Position numbers and translations under genes: made by a program. A stretch of 64,000 nt of DNA from Mycetocola zhujimingii (GTDB taxonomy: Bacteria; Actinomycetota; Actinomycetes; Actinomycetales; Microbacteriaceae), in the NCBI RefSeq assembly GCF_003065425.1, contig NZ_CP026949.1, positions 1,798,001-1,862,000 of the forward strand, written 5' to 3'. Of the stretch, positions 17,954-25,990 are shown one piece after another. The notes beneath the pieces are model-generated. The model had not been told where the DNA came from. It saw only the letters and a list, made by a program, of their open reading frames with translations, and ran no database searches. The first letter of the stretch is position 1; the number at the start of each line of letters is the position of its first letter.

Positions 17954-19477
17954 CTAGAGCACCGAGTGCGTGAACCGGCCGTTGAGGATCGTCGCAGCGA
18001 CGGGCATCCGCCTCAGTTCTTCCGGAGTTGAGGTAAGCGGGTTCCTGTCGACGATGGCGAGGTCAGCGACCCGCCCGGCCGCTACCGCCTCGTTCGGCGT
18101 GCGGGTGGTCGCCGCGAGCGCCTCGGCGACACCAATCGACTGTTCCGGATGCCACGGCGCGCGGTCGTCCCTCGACCGCCCCACCGCTGCAGAAATGGCC
18201 ACCCACGGATCGAGTGGCGCGACGGGCGCATCCGAACCCAGGGCGATGGTTGCACCGTGATCGAGCAGGGCACGGAGGACAAATGCGCGGCGCGTGCGCC
18301 CCGGCCACAGCTTCTCCGCAGCGTCGCGATCGTCCATGGCGTGCTCGGGCTGAACACTCGCCGTAACGCCGAGCTCGGCGAACCTCGCAACATCGGTGTC
18401 GCGAAGCAGTTGTGCGTGTTCGATGGACCCTGTCGCGCCCGTCGCGGCAAAGGCGTCGAGTGCGAGCGAGTTTGCGCGGTCACCGATGGCGTGAATCGCG
18501 CTGCTCAGGCCACCGGCCGTTGCGCGACGCATCAGCTCGGTGAGTTCTGCCTCGGGGACCGTCAGCACACCGTGTGCGTCCGATTGACCAGCGAGTCCGT
18601 CGTAGTGATCGTCGCAGTACGCGGTCCTCGTGTTCAGGGACCCGTCGGTGATGACCTTGAGCGAGCCGACCTCGACGAGGCCGTGGGTGTGCGGCACGAC
18701 CTGCCCGGTCGCGAGCCGCTCGGTGAGCGCGCGGTCGAGGTCGCCGGGGTAGATACCGAACCGCACCCGGAGCGCGGTTGCCCCGGCCTGGGCCCGACGC
18801 TTCCACACCTCGAGATTCCACGCCATTTCAAAGTCGACCACCCCGACCACTCCGCGTGCAGCCGCCGCAGCGGCCGTGTCTCGCGCCCAGCCATCGACGA
18901 CGAGATCATCAGCGCCGAGTCCCTGGCTCACGGCGAAGGCGTCCTCCTCGCGCAGCAGCCCGGTGGGGTGACCCGCGTGCCCGAACTGCGCGAGGGCGGC
19001 GCTGTTCAGCCACACACAGTGCAGGTCTGCTCCGATCAGCACAACCCGGCGGCCATGGGAGATCCGGTCGAACGCCTCGAGCTCAGCGGCATCCGGCCAC
19101 AGAGCGTCACGGAAACCGGAGCCGACGAGGATGTCGTCGGGACGCACCGTCGGGAGGGCAGCGGCGACATAGCCGCTGACGAGGTCGAGCACCGATGCGG
19201 CTGAGTCGCTCGCCGTCAGGTCGAGCCGTCGGGAGGCCAGGGCTACCTGCGTGAAGTGAACGTGGTGATCCCAGAGGCCTGGCAGCACCCACCGGCCATC
19301 GAGCTCCGTGAGTTCCCCCTCCTGAGCCGTCGAACCAGCGGGACGGATGTCGGCGATCCGGGCGTCTTCGATCACGATATCGACACCAGAGCCGTCGGAA
19401 CCGACAACGCGGGCGTTTCTGAGGGTCGAGCGGATGCCGGAACCCGGACTGGTTGCGCTCAGCCGGAATTCTGTCAT
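17954..19477 (-). CDS. amidohydrolase family protein (YtcJ/AepA-like)
   Basis: A 507-residue metal-dependent amidohydrolase of the YtcJ / N-substituted formamide deformylase group. It has the strand-1 metal pair in DHHVHF (about residue 75), HAIGDR (about 330), EHAQLL and the strand-8 aspartate in LGSDAPV (about 425). The beta-sandwich start (LRNARVVGSDGSG) and end (ADLAIVDRNPL) are typical. The ATG at 19477 is preceded by GAGGAGGG. The substrate is unknown. It lies 31 bases downstream of the nei-like gene and may be the last gene of the dsbA-rpiB-nei run on this strand. Confidence 0.9.
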   Translation of the reverse strand: MTEFRLSATSPGSGIRSTLRNARVVGSDGSGVDIVIEDARIADIRPAGSTAQEGELTELDGRWVLPGLWDHHVHFTQVALASRRLDLTASDSAASVLDLVSGYVAAALPTVRPDDILVGSGFRDALWPDAAELEAFDRISHGRRVVLIGADLHCVWLNSAALAQFGHAGHPTGLLREEDAFAVSQGLGADDLVVDGWARDTAAAAAARGVVGVVDFEMAWNLEVWKRRAQAGATALRVRFGIYPGDLDRALTERLATGQVVPHTHGLVEVGSLKVITDGSLNTRTAYCDDHYDGLAGQSDAHGVLTVPEAELTELMRRATAGGLSSAIHAIGDRANSLALDAFAATGATGSIEHAQLLRDTDVARFAELGVTASVQPEHAMDDRDAAEKLWPGRTRRAFVLRALLDHGATIALGSDAPVAPLDPWVAISAAVGRSRDDRAPWHPEQSIGVAEALAATTRTPNEAVAAGRVADLAIVDRNPLTSTPEELRRMPVAATILNGRFTHSVL

Positions 19478-19508
19478 CGCGCCCTCCTCGGGTGGGCCAT
19501 ACCGCCGG

Positions 19509-20504
19509 TCACCGCTGGCAGTTGGGGCACCAGTACAGCTTTCGGGCACCCATCTCTTCGAGAACGATGTTCGTCCCGCAGACCCGGCAGGGCAGACCCT
19601 CGCGCTTGTAAACCCAGTGGCGATCATCTCGACTCGCCATCGCCTTGCGATAGTCCTCGCCCCGGAGATCGTCCATCGTCATCATCTGGCCGGTCTCCAC
19701 CCCAATGGGCAGGAGCCTCGCCCAGTCCTGCCAGAGCCCGCGCACGAGTTCCTCGGGGATCTGCTTGCCCGGAGTGTGCGGGTTGATCCGCGAACGGAAG
19801 AGCAGCTCAGCGCGGTAGACGTTTCCGATCCCGGAGACGACGGACTGGTCCATCAGCAGCAGGCCGATCGGTGTGGGCTTCTTGCGCACAACAGCGGTGA
19901 ACCTGTCCTCGGCGGCCTGACTCGGGTCGAGGAGCGGGTCAGGGCCGAGTTTCGCGATCACCGCGTTCACCCGTTCGCCATCGAGAATCTCGCAGGCGGT
20001 CGGACCCCGCAGGTCGGCGACGGCATGCTCGGTCAGCAGGCGGAGCCGGACGGCGCCGACGGGCGGAGGCGGGAACGTGTCCCAGTCCTCACCCGAGAGG
20101 CCCTTGGTCTGCTCAGACATTCGCACGCGGGTCTTTCGCGGCGCACCGATCGAGTGCAGCGAATTCTCGCCGGCCTCGTCGAGGATCACCGCGGCGAGGT
20201 CGGTACCGTGCTGGTTGGTCTGGCCCATCCTGCCGTTGGCACTCGCGATAGTGGCGTCAGAGGTGATCTCACCGGCAAAGTCCCATGCCCCGTACATGCC
20301 GAGGTGGACCCGCAGCCAGAGGTCGTCATCGAAGTCGAGGAACATCTGCTTGCCGACGGCCTTCACGTCGGTGAGCGTACGACCGTCGAGGATCGACGCC
20401 CCCTCCGCGAACCTCCCCTGCGGGCTCGACGCGGCGACCCGGTGTCCCTGGAAATTCGTGCGGAACTGCCGGGCGATGCGATGAACTGAGTGACCCTCTG
20501 GCAC
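19509..20504 (-). CDS. Fpg/Nei family DNA glycosylase / AP lyase
   Basis: A 331-residue base-excision glycosylase. After removal of the initiator residue the chain begins PEGHSVHR, giving the N-terminal proline nucleophile and adjacent glutamate of the family; PEGH is the endonuclease VIII (Nei) form. The H2TH helix region (SGIGNVYRAELLF, about residue 225) and C-terminal zinc finger (CRVCG and YWCPNCQ) are intact. It is longer than E. coli Nei because of an insert around residues 95-165. The start is a GTG one base after the rpiB stop, so translation is coupled. M. tuberculosis has the orthologous order (Rv2464c next to rpiB). Confidence 0.93.
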   Translation of the reverse strand: MPEGHSVHRIARQFRTNFQGHRVAASSPQGRFAEGASILDGRTLTDVKAVGKQMFLDFDDDLWLRVHLGMYGAWDFAGEITSDATIASANGRMGQTNQHGTDLAAVILDEAGENSLHSIGAPRKTRVRMSEQTKGLSGEDWDTFPPPPVGAVRLRLLTEHAVADLRGPTACEILDGERVNAVIAKLGPDPLLDPSQAAEDRFTAVVRKKPTPIGLLLMDQSVVSGIGNVYRAELLFRSRINPHTPGKQIPEELVRGLWQDWARLLPIGVETGQMMTMDDLRGEDYRKAMASRDDRHWVYKREGLPCRVCGTNIVLEEMGARKLYWCPNCQR

Positions 20505-20505
20505 G

Positions 20506-21012
20506 CTAACCCCGCTCGGACAATCCGGCGTCGACGCCCTTGCCGGCGATCGTCCCCGTGGTCTCGTACTCGGCGATCTGCGCAATGCGCCGGACGTGGC
20601 GCTCATCGCCCGAGAATGGTTCAGCGATGAACGCGTCGATAAACGTCTTCACCTCGTCGAACGAGTGCTGCCGCGCACCGATCGAGATCACGTTGGCGTC
20701 ATTGTGCTCGCGTGCGAGCTTCGCGGTGCTCACGTTCCAGACGAGGGCAGCACGGATGCCGTTCACCTTGTTCGCGGCGATCTGCTCGCCGTTGCCAGAG
20801 CCACCGAACACCACACCGAGAGCCTCGACACCGGCCGCACGGTCGTGCAGCACTCCGAGCGCCGCGTTGATGCAGAACGCCGGGTAGTCGTCGAGTGCGT
20901 CATACTCGGTCGGCCCGTGGTCGATGACCTCGTGCCCGCTACCGGCGAGGTACTCCTGCAGGTCTGTGCTGAAGTCGAGGCCGGCATGATCGGTGGCGAT
21001 ATGGATGCGCAT
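20506..21012 (-). CDS. rpiB: ribose-5-phosphate isomerase B
   Basis: A 168-residue RpiB/LacAB-type isomerase interconverting ribose 5-phosphate and ribulose 5-phosphate in the pentose phosphate pathway. It shows IATDHAG at the N-terminus, the phosphate loop GGSGNGEQIAANK (about 70-82), and the DDYP motif. As in the mycobacterial enzyme there is no Cys at the usual base position; Glu76 within GNGEQ is the likely base. The stop is one base from the GTG of the nei-like gene. Confidence 0.95.
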   Translation of the reverse strand: MRIHIATDHAGLDFSTDLQEYLAGSGHEVIDHGPTEYDALDDYPAFCINAALGVLHDRAAGVEALGVVFGGSGNGEQIAANKVNGIRAALVWNVSTAKLAREHNDANVISIGARQHSFDEVKTFIDAFIAEPFSGDERHVRRIAQIAEYETTGTIAGKGVDAGLSERG

Positions 21013-21063
21013 GCTTCCATTCTGCCGTCCCCGACGAGAGTCCGTGCGACTCGCGCGGCGCGA

Positions 21064-21678
21064 TCAGTTGAAGATGGGCTCGACGGTCCGGCTGCGCTTG
21101 AGTTCGAAGAAGCCGGGGTATGACGCCACAGCGACGACTCCGTCCCACAGGCGGACGGCCTCCTCGCCCAGCGGCGCCGGGGAAATGACCGGTCCGAAGA
21201 ACGCTGTGCCGTTCACGGCAATGACCGGCGTTCCGACATCCTGGCCGACCCGCTCGATGCCGTCGAAGTGGCTGGCACGCATCTGGGCGTCGTAGCTGTC
21301 GCTCTCGGAGTGCTCCGCGAATTCCGGGGGAAGGCCGACCTCGGCGAGCGCCTGCGAGATCACCGTGTCCGGGTCGGTTGACCCGCCGGGGTGAATCTGG
21401 GTGCCGAGGGCGTCGTAGAGGGGCTTAACGATGGCCTGACCGAATTCTTCCTTCGCGGCGGTGACGAGGCGGGTGTACCGGAGCGCTCGCGGGAAAAAGG
21501 CGCGGTATTCGTCCGACACGTCCTGGTTCTCATTGAGCACGGCGAGGCTCATCACGTGCCACGTCACCTCGAGGTTGCGGTATTTCGCGACCTCGTCCAC
21601 CCACCTCGATGTCATCCACGCCCAGGGGCAGGACGGGTCGAACCAGAAATCAACAGCGGTCGGGGTATCGGTGCTCAT
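21064..21678 (-). CDS. DsbA-family oxidoreductase, mycothiol reductase (Rv2466c) type
   Basis: A 204-residue thioredoxin-fold protein with a helical insert, closely resembling M. tuberculosis Rv2466c, a mycothiol-dependent reductase. Shared segments include FWFDPSCPWAW, HVMSLAVLNEN, VGTPVIAVNG, AFFGPV and SYPGFFELKR. The active site is Cys17-Pro-Trp-Ala20, whereas Rv2466c has CPWC; the resolving cysteine is missing. A monothiol mechanism with mycothiol as second thiol is plausible but is inference. The location next to rpiB and divergent from pepN matches Rv2465c-Rv2467. ATG 21678 is the chosen start; an in-frame TTG upstream is weaker. Confidence 0.9.
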   Translation of the reverse strand: MSTDTPTAVDFWFDPSCPWAWMTSRWVDEVAKYRNLEVTWHVMSLAVLNENQDVSDEYRAFFPRALRYTRLVTAAKEEFGQAIVKPLYDALGTQIHPGGSTDPDTVISQALAEVGLPPEFAEHSESDSYDAQMRASHFDGIERVGQDVGTPVIAVNGTAFFGPVISPAPLGEEAVRLWDGVVAVASYPGFFELKRSRTVEPIFN

Positions 21679-21807
21679 TCCCACAGCCAACCACGGAATT
21701 CACTCACGAGAGGCCACCTCAGCCCATTGGCAGCGGAAGGCGGAGCACTACGCTGGAATCTCGGACACGATCCGCATCGATCCACAGCCACACCTAAGGA
21801 GTCCCCG

Positions 21808-24354
21808 TTGCCCGGAGAAAACCTCACCCGCGCCGAAGCACAGGAACGAGCCTCGCTCGTCTCTCCCTCGAGCTACCAGATCGCCCTTGACCTCACCACC
21901 GGCCCCGAGACCTTCCGGTCGACGACGACGGTCCGGTTCAGCGCGACACCGGGCGCTTCGACCTTCATCGACGCCATCACCCGCACCGTGCACTCGGTGA
22001 CCCTCAACGGTGTTGCCCTCGACCCCGCGGCCATCAGCGACGGCATCCGTATCGCCCTCGACAACCTGCAGGCCGACAACGAGCTCATCGTCGACGCCGA
22101 CATGATCTACATGAACACCGGTGAGGGCCTGCACCGATTCGTCGACCCCGTCGACGACGAGGTCTACCTCTACAGCCAGTTCGAGGTGCCGGACTCGCGC
22201 CGCATGTATGCCGTCTTCGAGCAGCCGGACCTCAAGGCGACCTTCCGGTTCACCGTGACCGCGCCCGCCCACTGGGACGTCATCTCCAACTCCCCCACTC
22301 CAGAGCCCGTCGATGCAGGCGAGAACAGCAAGACCTGGGCGTTCGAGCCGACACAGCGGATGTCGAGCTACATCACCGCGATCATCGCAGGTCCGTATGT
22401 CGCCGTGCGCAGTGAGCTGACGTCGAGTGACGGACGCACGATTCCGCTCGGAGTCTTCTGCCGTCAGAGCCTGTCCGAATATCTTGACGCTGACTACATC
22501 TTCGAGAAGACCCGCCAGGGCTTCGAATACTTCGAGAAGAACTTCGACTACCCGTACCCCTTCCCCAAGTACGACCAGCTGTTCGTACCCGAGTACAACG
22601 CCGGGGCCATGGAGCACGCGGGGGCTGTCACGTTCACCGAGGCGTACGTCTTCCGCTCCAAGGTGACGGATGCCATCAAGGAACGCCGCGTCGTCACGAT
22701 CCTGCACGAGCTCGCGCACATGTGGTTCGGCGACCTCGTCACGATGAAGTGGTGGAACGACCTGTGGCTCAACGAGTCGTTCGCCGAGTGGGCGTCGACC
22801 ATCGCGGTCGCAGAGGCCACCGAGTGGACCGGCGCATGGACAACGTTCAACGCCATGGAGAAGAGCTGGGCATACAAGCAGGACCAGCTGCCATCGACCC
22901 ACCCCATCGTTGCGACGATCAACGACCTCGAGGACGTTCAGGTCAACTTCGACGGCATCACGTACGCCAAGGGTGGCTCGGTTCTCAAGCAGCTCGTGGC
23001 CTGGGTCGGAATCGAGGCGTTCTACGCCGGCGTCGCCGCGTACTTCAAGAAGCACGAGTACGGCAACACCGAACTCGTCGACCTGCTCAGCGAGCTCGAG
23101 ACGGCGTCCGGCCGCGACCTCAGCGACTGGGGCAAGCTCTGGCTCGAGACGGCCGGCGTCAACACGCTCCGTCCGGAGATCGCCGTCGACGAATCGGGAG
23201 CCATCACCTCGTTCGCCGTGCTGCAGTCGGCGGTACCTGAGTACCCGACGATCCGCCCCCACCGCCTCGCCATCGGTTTCTACAACCTGGTCGACGGCAA
23301 GCTCCTCCGCGAGCACAGGATCGAGCTCGACGTCGACGGTGAGCGCACCGAGGTCGCCGAACTCGTCGGCCTGAAGCGCCCGGACCTCGTGCTGCTCAAC
23401 GACGACGACCTCGCCTACGCGAAGATCCGCCTCGATGACGCATCACTCGCCGTCGCGACCGAGTCGCTCTCCGCGATCGAGGACCCGCTCGCACGGTCCC
23501 TCGTGTGGGCCGCCGCCTGGGACGCGACCCGCGACGCCGAAACTCCCGCTCGCGACTACGTGCGCCTCGTGCTCGGAAACATCGCGACAGAGACCGAGTC
23601 GACGACCATCCGCACGACACTCAACCAGCTCGTACTCGCGGCCACCCAGTACGTCGCACCCGAGCACAGGGAGAGCACGGTTCGCGAGGTCGGCGACGCA
23701 CTGTGGGCCCTCGCCCAGGGTGCCGAAGCCGGCAGCGACGCCCAGTTCCAGTTCGTGAAGTTCTTCGCGGCTGTCGCGTCGACCGGGGAGCACTTCGACG
23801 CCATTCGCGCCCTCCGTTCGGGCGAGACCGCGCTCGACGGACTCGAGATCGACACCGACCTCGACTGGGAACTCCTCGCCGCACTCACGGCGGGTGGAGT
23901 CGCCGGAAACGACGAGGTCGATGCGGCCCTGGCCGCCGACAACACGGCCAATGGCGCGAAGGCTGCTGCGCTCGCCCGCGCCGCGATCCCGACGCTCGAA
24001 GCGAAGCGTGCCGCCTGGGCATCCGTCGTCGACATCGACACCGCCCCGAACGCCATCGTGCAGTGGACCGGCATCGGCTTCCAGCGCGCTCGCGACCGTG
24101 ATGTTCTCGCGTCGTTCGTTCCCGACTACTTCGAGATGCTCCAGCGCATCTGGGCATCGCGCAGCTACAAGATCGCCGAGTACCTCGCGGTGGGGCTCTA
24201 CCCTGCACCGCTCGCCAGTGCAGAACTGCGGGACGCAACGGTGGCCTGGCTCGACCAGAACGCCGAGCCGCCCGCCCTTCGGCGCATCGTCGTCGAGAAC
24301 CTCGCGGGCGTTGAGCGTGCGCTCAGCGCACAGGAGCGCGACGCTCAGGCGTAG
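21808..24354 (+). CDS. pepN: aminopeptidase N (M1 zinc metallopeptidase)
   Basis: An 848-residue M1 family aminopeptidase removing N-terminal residues from peptides in the cytoplasm. The exopeptidase motif GAMEHAG is at about 265-271. Zinc ligands are His300 and His304 in HELAH, with catalytic Glu301 and third ligand Glu323 in LWLNE. The C-terminal helical ERAP1-like domain occupies roughly residues 500-840. The start is a TTG (21808) with AAGGAG at good spacing. The longer frame upstream overlaps the divergent DsbA-like gene. A strong hairpin follows the stop. Neighbourhood matches Rv2467. Confidence 0.97.
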   Translation: MPGENLTRAEAQERASLVSPSSYQIALDLTTGPETFRSTTTVRFSATPGASTFIDAITRTVHSVTLNGVALDPAAISDGIRIALDNLQADNELIVDADMIYMNTGEGLHRFVDPVDDEVYLYSQFEVPDSRRMYAVFEQPDLKATFRFTVTAPAHWDVISNSPTPEPVDAGENSKTWAFEPTQRMSSYITAIIAGPYVAVRSELTSSDGRTIPLGVFCRQSLSEYLDADYIFEKTRQGFEYFEKNFDYPYPFPKYDQLFVPEYNAGAMEHAGAVTFTEAYVFRSKVTDAIKERRVVTILHELAHMWFGDLVTMKWWNDLWLNESFAEWASTIAVAEATEWTGAWTTFNAMEKSWAYKQDQLPSTHPIVATINDLEDVQVNFDGITYAKGGSVLKQLVAWVGIEAFYAGVAAYFKKHEYGNTELVDLLSELETASGRDLSDWGKLWLETAGVNTLRPEIAVDESGAITSFAVLQSAVPEYPTIRPHRLAIGFYNLVDGKLLREHRIELDVDGERTEVAELVGLKRPDLVLLNDDDLAYAKIRLDDASLAVATESLSAIEDPLARSLVWAAAWDATRDAETPARDYVRLVLGNIATETESTTIRTTLNQLVLAATQYVAPEHRESTVREVGDALWALAQGAEAGSDAQFQFVKFFAAVASTGEHFDAIRALRSGETALDGLEIDTDLDWELLAALTAGGVAGNDEVDAALAADNTANGAKAAALARAAIPTLEAKRAAWASVVDIDTAPNAIVQWTGIGFQRARDRDVLASFVPDYFEMLQRIWASRSYKIAEYLAVGLYPAPLASAELRDATVAWLDQNAEPPALRRIVVENLAGVERALSAQERDAQA

Positions 24355-24367
24355 CCCGACCTTCAGG

Positions 24368-24418
24368 GGCGCCATGCGCACGGATGCCGTCACCGGCCCG
24401 TGCGTGTGGCGCCTTTGT
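24368..24418 (+). terminator. hairpin terminator after pepN
   Basis: GGCGCCATGCGCACGG at 24368-24383 pairs over 16 bp (two G-U) with 24398-24413. It is followed by TTTG, only a short T-run. It separates pepN from mscS. Confidence 0.75.
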
Positions 24419-24492
24419 CGTTAACCACCTCGGATCCGACACCCACGCCGCCTCCAGCATCCGCCCAGTGCGCCGCACGTAGACTTGGAGCG

Positions 24493-25506
24493 ATGACTGA
24501 ATTCTGGACAGGCGTTGAGGCGTTTTTCGCGACCCCCATCGGCAAACTCGTCGCGATAGCGATCATTATTGTCGGCGCGTTCATCGCGTCGTGGCTTCTG
24601 CACTTCGTCATTCGACGGGTCGTGAACCAAATAGTCTCTGGGGTGAAGAAGACCCAGGGTGCTGAAGATACCCAGGCGCTCAACGTCTCCCCGCTCGCTG
24701 CGGTGAGACTTGTGCAGCGGACCCGCACCCTCGGCACCGTGCTCGGCAACATCGTCAACGTCACTGTCGTCATCATCACCGTCGTTCTCATCGTGAACCT
24801 GATCGACGACAAGATCATCGGCTCGCTCGCACTGCTCACCGCCGCGCTCGGTGCCGGTCTTGGTTTCGGTGCCCAGAACATCGTCAAGGACGTGCTCAAC
24901 GGCCTGTTCATGGTGATGGAAGACCAGCTCGGCGTCGGCGACGTCGTCGATCTGGGTCCTGCCACCGGAGTGGTCGAGCGCGTCGGCATCCGCATCACGC
25001 AGGTACGCGACGTCAACGGAACCCTGTGGTTCGTTCGCAACGGCGAGATCCTCCGCGTCGGCAACATGTCTCAGGGCTGGGCGCGCGTGATCATCGACCT
25101 CGCGATTCCGTATGACGCCCCTGATGTCGAAGCCGTCCAGGACACCATGCTCGCCACGTCGACAGGCCTCGCCCAGGACCCGAAGTGGCGCAGCCGCATC
25201 CTCGAGCGTCCCGAGCTCTGGGGCATCGAGTCTATCTCCGAGGAGGCACTCGTCATTCGCCTCGTCGTGAAGACCCGTCCGCCCGCCAAGGACGACGTCG
25301 CCCGCGAGCTCCGTGCGCGGCTCAAGGCGGCAACCGACGAGATGGGCATCCTCCTGCCGTCGCTCAATAGCGTGGTCCTCGAGGGCTTCGACGGCGCGGC
25401 ATCCGTGACCGGAGCGCGCCCCCCGCGTACGAAGCCGCTCAAGACGGTCAACGAAGCTCCCCACGCTGTGAGGAAGCCGGCGAAGAAGGGGCCAGCACAG
25501 CCATGA
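24493..25506 (+). CDS. mechanosensitive ion channel, MscS family
   Basis: A 337-residue small-conductance mechanosensitive channel. Three membrane helices lie at about 15-40, 75-98 and 103-125; the pore helix region is GALGAGLGFGAQNIVKDVLNG, a clear MscS signature. The beta domain follows (DVVDLGPATGVVERVG, IRITQVRDVNGTLWFV). The C-terminal 45 residues are basic and Pro-rich. It protects against hypo-osmotic shock. ATG 24493 is preceded by TTGGAG. Its stop overlaps the glbO start by four bases, so the two are translated together. Confidence 0.93.
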   Translation: MTEFWTGVEAFFATPIGKLVAIAIIIVGAFIASWLLHFVIRRVVNQIVSGVKKTQGAEDTQALNVSPLAAVRLVQRTRTLGTVLGNIVNVTVVIITVVLIVNLIDDKIIGSLALLTAALGAGLGFGAQNIVKDVLNGLFMVMEDQLGVGDVVDLGPATGVVERVGIRITQVRDVNGTLWFVRNGEILRVGNMSQGWARVIIDLAIPYDAPDVEAVQDTMLATSTGLAQDPKWRSRILERPELWGIESISEEALVIRLVVKTRPPAKDDVARELRARLKAATDEMGILLPSLNSVVLEGFDGAASVTGARPPRTKPLKTVNEAPHAVRKPAKKGPAQP

Positions 25507-25895
25507 CCAACCTCAACTCCCCCAGTTTCTACGAGGAGGTCGGCGGCCGGGCCACCTTCGAAAAGCTGTCACTCGAGTTTTACAAGGGTGTCGCCGCCGA
25601 TCCCGTGCTCAAGCCGATGTACCCCGAGGAAGACCTCGCAGCGGCGACCGAACGCCTGACGATGTTCTTCGAGCAGTACTGGGGCGGGCCGTCGACGTAC
25701 AGCGAGCAGCGCGGGCACCCGCGGCTCCGCATGCGGCACATGCCGTTCAAGGTCAATCCGGATGCGCGCGACCGCTGGCTGCTGCACATGCGCGCCGCGG
25801 TCGATACCCTCGGCCTGTCGCCCCTGCACGAAGCGACCCTCTGGGACTACCTCGAGCGCGCAGCGCAGGCGATGGTCAATACCTTCGACGAGTAA
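25503..25895 (+). CDS. glbO: truncated haemoglobin, group II (GlbO)
   Basis: A 130-residue 2-on-2 globin. The proximal haem ligand is His79 in RLRMRHMPF, a segment nearly identical to M. tuberculosis GlbO. The family's Trp is in DRWLLHM, and the B-helix has FYKGVAADP. Group II globins bind O2 tightly and are tied to NO or peroxide chemistry and membrane respiration. The ATG overlaps the mscS stop (ATGA), suggesting co-translation. The pepN-glbO neighbourhood recalls Rv2467-Rv2470. Confidence 0.95.
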   Translation: MTNLNSPSFYEEVGGRATFEKLSLEFYKGVAADPVLKPMYPEEDLAAATERLTMFFEQYWGGPSTYSEQRGHPRLRMRHMPFKVNPDARDRWLLHMRAAVDTLGLSPLHEATLWDYLERAAQAMVNTFDE

Positions 25896-25990
25896 CGCGC
25901 CGACGACGCCCCTCTCGTCCGATGCGGCACCCATCTCCTACGCTGGGAGCATTGCGGGCGGCGTAGCCCGCGGATCGAAGGAGATCCCGG

